In this document: positions 57,035 through 60,581 of the stretch, piece after piece | Layout: every line of letters begins with the position of its first letter | Position numbering within the stretch: the stretch's first letter is position 1 | DNA from: an uncultured Candidatus Actinomarina sp. | GTDB taxonomy: Bacteria; Actinomycetota; Acidimicrobiia; Actinomarinales; Actinomarinaceae | Length of the DNA stretch: 60,581 nt | Direction: 5' to 3' | Assembly (NCBI GenBank): GCA_902595195.1 | Contig: CACJPC010000004.1 | Location: forward strand, 1 to 60,581 | Program-made: the position numbers and the translations under genes | The notes under the pieces: generated by a model | Databases searched by the model: none | Told to the model about the DNA's origin: nothing | The model's input: the letters and a program-made list of their open reading frames with translations, nothing else

Positions 57035-57744
57035 TATTCTTTCTCCTTATTCTCAACTTCACTTCTTTTTCCTGAACCTTTAAGACAAGCGTCGGCAATT
57101 GCTGAAGCAATTAACTCAATTGATCTAATTGCGTCGTCATTACCAGGTATAACAATTTCAACTCCTTCAGGATTTACATTTGAGTCTGCTAAACCAATAA
57201 CTGGAATGCCTAATTTTTGAGCTTCAGTAATGGCTGTAGATTCATTGGAAAGATCTACGACAAAAATTGCATCCGGAAGTTTGTTTAAATTTACAATTCC
57301 GCCAATTGATTTAGTAAGTTTTTCAATTTCTCTTTTAATCCTTAATCTTTCAGATTTTGTATATGCGTTTATTTCACCTGAAGACTCTAAAGATTTTAAT
57401 TCCTTTAGATAAACTACCCGTTTTATAATTGTTTTAAAATTTGTGAGCATACCACCCAACCATCTAAAATTCACATAAGGCATGCCAGCTCGAATTGCTT
57501 GATCTTCAATTACTTGTTGAGCCTGTGGTTTAGTTCCTACAAATAAAACTTTTCCACTATTAGCAACTAACTTTTGTACATATTCCTGAGCTTGCTCAAT
57601 AGCGTCATAAGTGATTCTGAGATCTAAAATGTGAATACCACTTTTAGCTCCGTAGATAAATTTATCCATTTTGGGATTCCATCTTTGTGTTTGATGACCA
57701 AAATGTACGCCCGCTTCAAGCAGGTCTTTCATTGTTGTACTCAA
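57034..57744 (-). CDS. rpsB: 30S ribosomal protein S2
   Basis: MKDLLEAGVHFGHQTQRWNPKMDKFIYG. Confidence 0.97.
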   Translation of the reverse strand: MSTTMKDLLEAGVHFGHQTQRWNPKMDKFIYGAKSGIHILDLRITYDAIEQAQEYVQKLVANSGKVLFVGTKPQAQQVIEDQAIRAGMPYVNFRWLGGMLTNFKTIIKRVVYLKELKSLESSGEINAYTKSERLRIKREIEKLTKSIGGIVNLNKLPDAIFVVDLSNESTAITEAQKLGIPVIGLADSNVNPEGVEIVIPGNDDAIRSIELIASAIADACLKGSGKRSEVENKEKE

Positions 57745-57768
57745 TATTTCTCCTTTGGTTAATACATC

Positions 57769-57829
57769 CCATATTCCTTGCCTAAGCGGTTTCCAAACTT
57801 TCGTTCACCAAGGAAACTTGCAAATATGG
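57769..57829 (-). promoter_or_regulatory. rpsB 5' leader structured RNA (putative S2 autoregulatory element)
   Basis: Minus strand CCATATTTGCAAGTTTCCTTGGTGAACGAAAGTTTGGAAACCGCTTAGGCAAGGAATATGG: CCATATT/AATATGG closing stem with inner GTTTCC/GGAAAC pairing. Confidence 0.7.
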
Positions 57830-57870
57830 TGTCTATTTTCATTTGAATTCTAATATCAAAAAGATATTAT

Positions 57871-58740
57871 TCAACCCCTCGGATGAGATTGTTTATATTT
57901 TTTTTGGAGTTGCTTTTTAGATACATGAGTATAAATTTGTGTTGTACTAGGGTCGTTGTGACCAAGTAGTTCTTGAACTATTCTCAAATCAGCACCGCCC
58001 TCTAATAAATGTGTTGCAAAAGTATGCCTAATGCTATGTGGAAATGTTCCAGTTCTAAATTTAACGATCCTTCTAATTTCTCTGTCGCTTAATTGACCTC
58101 CTCTTACACCAAGAAAAAGATAATTTTTTGACTTATCATTCTCAAATTTTGGTCTTGAAGTCTCAATATATTTTTTTGTACTAACATATGCTCTTTTGGT
58201 CATAGGTAAAACTCTTTCTTTACTCCCCTTACCTAAAACTCTTATAGAATTATTTTTGTTAATACTGTTTGAAGTTAAATTTGAAACTTCACTGACTCTC
58301 AGACCAGATGAATACATTAATTCTAAAATTGCTTTATCTCTTATATCTTTTTCAGAAGATTCAGGAAGATTGTCTAGGAGTCTATTTATATATGATGAAG
58401 TTAAAACATTTGGCAGTTTTTTCTCTACTTTTAAATTGTTTACAATTTTTATTTGGTTTTGATTAAAGTAATTATTGTCAACAGCCCAAGATAAGAAAGT
58501 CCTGATTGAAGTGATTTTACGATTAATAGAAGTCTTTGAATATTTATTCTTGTTTAAATGTTTTAGATAACTCGAGAATTCTCCAACACTTTCTGTATTT
58601 TCAAAATAATGTTTTATGTCAGAGTTGTATGATTTGATTGTATTTTGTGAATAATTCTTCACATTATTGATATAGATTAAATATTCTTCAAGTACTTTGT
58701 TTCTATCTGATTGATTATTTAGATTCAAGTCTTTTCTCAA
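57871..58740 (-). CDS. xerC: Tyrosine recombinase XerC
   Basis: [53 protein letters not shown]; next to rpsB. Confidence 0.92.
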   Translation of the reverse strand: MRKDLNLNNQSDRNKVLEEYLIYINNVKNYSQNTIKSYNSDIKHYFENTESVGEFSSYLKHLNKNKYSKTSINRKITSIRTFLSWAVDNNYFNQNQIKIVNNLKVEKKLPNVLTSSYINRLLDNLPESSEKDIRDKAILELMYSSGLRVSEVSNLTSNSINKNNSIRVLGKGSKERVLPMTKRAYVSTKKYIETSRPKFENDKSKNYLFLGVRGGQLSDREIRRIVKFRTGTFPHSIRHTFATHLLEGGADLRIVQELLGHNDPSTTQIYTHVSKKQLQKKYKQSHPRG

Positions 58741-59470
58741 GCCTTCTCTGTAGTCCTGATAGTATCAAAGTTATTATCAAATATAAAACAGTAAGTACAA
58801 GATATGTCTCTGCAAATCTAAATGTACTTCCTGAATACAATCTTCCTCTGTAAGTTAAATCTTCAACAGCTAGAACTGATAACAAAGAAGAGTCTTTCAT
58901 CATTGATATGAAATCATTTCCTAAAGCTGGAAGCATATTTCTAAAAGCTTGAGGTAAGACTATAAATCTCATAACTTGCCTGTCTGTTAAACCTAGAGAT
59001 GCTCCACCCTCTCTCTGACCTACAGGTACAGATTCTATACCAGCTCTAAAGACTTCAGCAATATATGCACCGTAAAATACTGATAAGGCAATTATTGCTC
59101 TTACAAGCATAGGAACATTCCCATTATTAATGTTGAAGAATTCAGCACCTCTTACAACTACAACAAATGCAATAGTAAAAATTAAAATCAGAACAGGTAC
59201 GCCTCTTATAAATTCTATATAAGTTCTGGAAATCGTACTTGCAATTTTATTATTAGAAATACGCCCAATTCCTGATATCAAGCCCAAAAATAATGCAATT
59301 ACAAATGAAATAATTGTTGATAAAAAAGTTATGGAAAGACCAGGAAGAATAAAATTGAAGGCTTTGTTATATTCTGGATTAGAAAAGATGACATAAATCA
59401 TCCAAGAAATGATTCCAATCAATATCAGTAACCACCAATTATCAGGTTTGAATAAATTTTTAATTTTCAT
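58715..59470 (-). CDS. Polar amino acid ABC transporter permease
   Basis: [58 protein letters not shown]; start MKIKNLF preferred to the upstream GTG. Confidence 0.92.
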   Translation of the reverse strand: MKIKNLFKPDNWWLLILIGIISWMIYVIFSNPEYNKAFNFILPGLSITFLSTIISFVIALFLGLISGIGRISNNKIASTISRTYIEFIRGVPVLILIFTIAFVVVVRGAEFFNINNGNVPMLVRAIIALSVFYGAYIAEVFRAGIESVPVGQREGGASLGLTDRQVMRFIVLPQAFRNMLPALGNDFISMMKDSSLLSVLAVEDLTYRGRLYSGSTFRFAETYLVLTVLYLIITLILSGLQRRLEKRLESK

Positions 59471-59493
59471 ATATTTTTCTAATAATAAAGCAA

Positions 59494-59515
59494 TAGGCAC
59501 GGTTTTCCGTGCCTA
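59494..59515 (-). terminator. Strong hairpin between substrate-binding protein and permease genes
   Basis: TAGGCACGG-AAAA-CCGTGCCTA, 9-bp perfect stem, then a T-rich tail on the minus strand. Confidence 0.65.
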
Positions 59516-59546
59516 TTACAAATTTATATATAAATAAATTATTTAT

Positions 59547-60431
59547 TTATACGTCACAATCCTCAGGAAGATATTCAGCTGGAATGTCTTCATCACACTC
59601 TGCTATATCATCATAAGTAACTGTAAAATCTGGTGAAAAGAACTTTGCATTTATTTCTGCAAGTTTTCCACTTTTTTCCATAGCCGCAAGGCCTTGATTA
59701 ACAACATCTACTAACGGGCTTCCATTAGGAAATGCGAAACCTAATTGTTCAGATGTTAAATCTCCACCAACCAATTTAACTTGATCTTTATTTGCACCCA
59801 TATATCCTAAACCAGCAGTTTCGTCAATAATAGACGCATCTGCATCGCCAGAGATAACAGCTTGGATAGCAAAGTTAAAATCATCAAATGCTTTAACTTT
59901 GTCTTCACCTAATTCAGCAACAGCAAACTCATAGTTTGTAGTTCCTTTTTGAGTTGCAACTGTATAGTCTCCATTTTTAAGATCATCAATACTTGTAATT
60001 TCGTCGTTACCGACTGCTACAAGTACTCTTTGGGCAAGATTGATGTAACCATTAGAAAAGTCAATAATTTCATCTCTCTCTGCTGTAATTGTGATACCGT
60101 CACCAGCAATCATAAATTGTCCATCAGCTACAGCTTGTATCATTCCATCCCAAGCTGCTGGTACATAAACAGGAACGAAATTCATAAGTTCGCCCATATG
60201 ATTAAATACATCATAGTCCCAGCCTTTAGCTTCTCCATCAGCTGCATCAATATAGTTGAATGGTAAATATGCATTCTCTACAGCAAATGTAAATTCACAA
60301 CCACCTAAATCAGGTAATCCGTTTTCTCCTGTTGTAATTTCTACTTCATCACATGGAGTTGCAGCGGTTGAACAAGCAGCAGCTACCAATGCTAGAACAA
60401 AAATTAAAAGGAGTGATTTTCTAGTTTTCAC
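59547..60431 (-). CDS. Amino acid ABC transporter substrate-binding lipoprotein
   Basis: Lipobox VAAACS; FAVENAYLPFNYIDAADGEAKGWDYDV; YTVATQKGTTNYEF. Confidence 0.92.
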   Translation of the reverse strand: MKTRKSLLLIFVLALVAAACSTAATPCDEVEITTGENGLPDLGGCEFTFAVENAYLPFNYIDAADGEAKGWDYDVFNHMGELMNFVPVYVPAAWDGMIQAVADGQFMIAGDGITITAERDEIIDFSNGYINLAQRVLVAVGNDEITSIDDLKNGDYTVATQKGTTNYEFAVAELGEDKVKAFDDFNFAIQAVISGDADASIIDETAGLGYMGANKDQVKLVGGDLTSEQLGFAFPNGSPLVDVVNQGLAAMEKSGKLAEINAKFFSPDFTVTYDDIAECDEDIPAEYLPEDCDV

Positions 60432-60505
60432 TTAGTAAACCTCCAATTTCTTAAGTACAAATTATTGCATAAAAATACACTTAAATGAATATTTATACAA
60501 TTATT

Positions 60506-60581
60506 TTATTCATCCAATGTATTTTTATAATCTGGTTGTCTTTTTTCAAAAAAGGCAGACATACCCTCAGCTACGTCTGAA
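60506..60581 (-). CDS. Enoyl-CoA hydratase family protein (partial, C-terminus)
   Basis: Reverse translation SDVAEGMSAFFEKRQPDYKNTLDE*; typical crotonase C-terminus, truncated by the window edge. Confidence 0.75.
   Translation of the reverse strand, partial: SDVAEGMSAFFEKRQPDYKNTLDE

Noticed and set aside
57871-58740. Tyrosine recombinase as a sign of an integrated mobile element
   Set aside because: Housekeeping XerC next to rpsB is conserved actinobacterial-type synteny; no att repeats or cargo genes seen.
1-60581. CRISPR arrays, transposases, prophage blocks, rRNA genes
   Set aside because: No regularly spaced direct repeats, no transposase or phage structural motifs and no rRNA-like sequence were seen on reading the window.

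Overview
This 60.6 kb window is AT-rich bacterial chromosome. Gene content and order look like a marine, low-GC, streamlined actinobacterium: F420-type enzymes, an actinobacterial-type SOS box TCGAACATATGTTCGA, the order lexA/dapF-miaA-miaB-recA, and a long translation/housekeeping block xerC-rpsB-tsf-pyrH-frr-cdsA-rseP-ispG-proS-rimP-nusA-infB-rbfA-nrnA-truB-ribF-rpsO-pnp. The taxon is an inference. There are three tRNAs (Val-GAC, Cys-GCA, Gly-GCC), a PhnDCEE-type phosphonate/phosphate ABC transporter, part of an amino-acid ABC transporter, and an accessory-looking stretch at about 25-37 kb. I saw no CRISPR array, transposase or prophage. The strongest unusual signals are: (1) a thioredoxin/TlpA-like lipoprotein split in the ORF track by an in-frame TGA exactly where the first Cys of a CxxC motif belongs, followed by a perfect hairpin suitable as a bacterial SECIS, so a probable selenoprotein (17106-17561); (2) a divergent umuC/umuD pair with its own palindromic operator, next to a protein resembling the alpha-glutamyl/putrescinyl-thymine pyrophosphorylase / 5-hmdU kinase helical family (33.4-36.1 kb); (3) a two-gene module of an HExxH+VWA protein and a MoxR-like AAA ATPase with altered Walker A and B motifs (25.2-28.2 kb); (4) a membrane/acidic protein that can only be read through a frame change at an A9 tract (229-649); (5) a dUTPase gene absent from the ORF track because it has no ATG/GTG/TTG start. 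Function calls come from reading motifs by eye; no database search was run.
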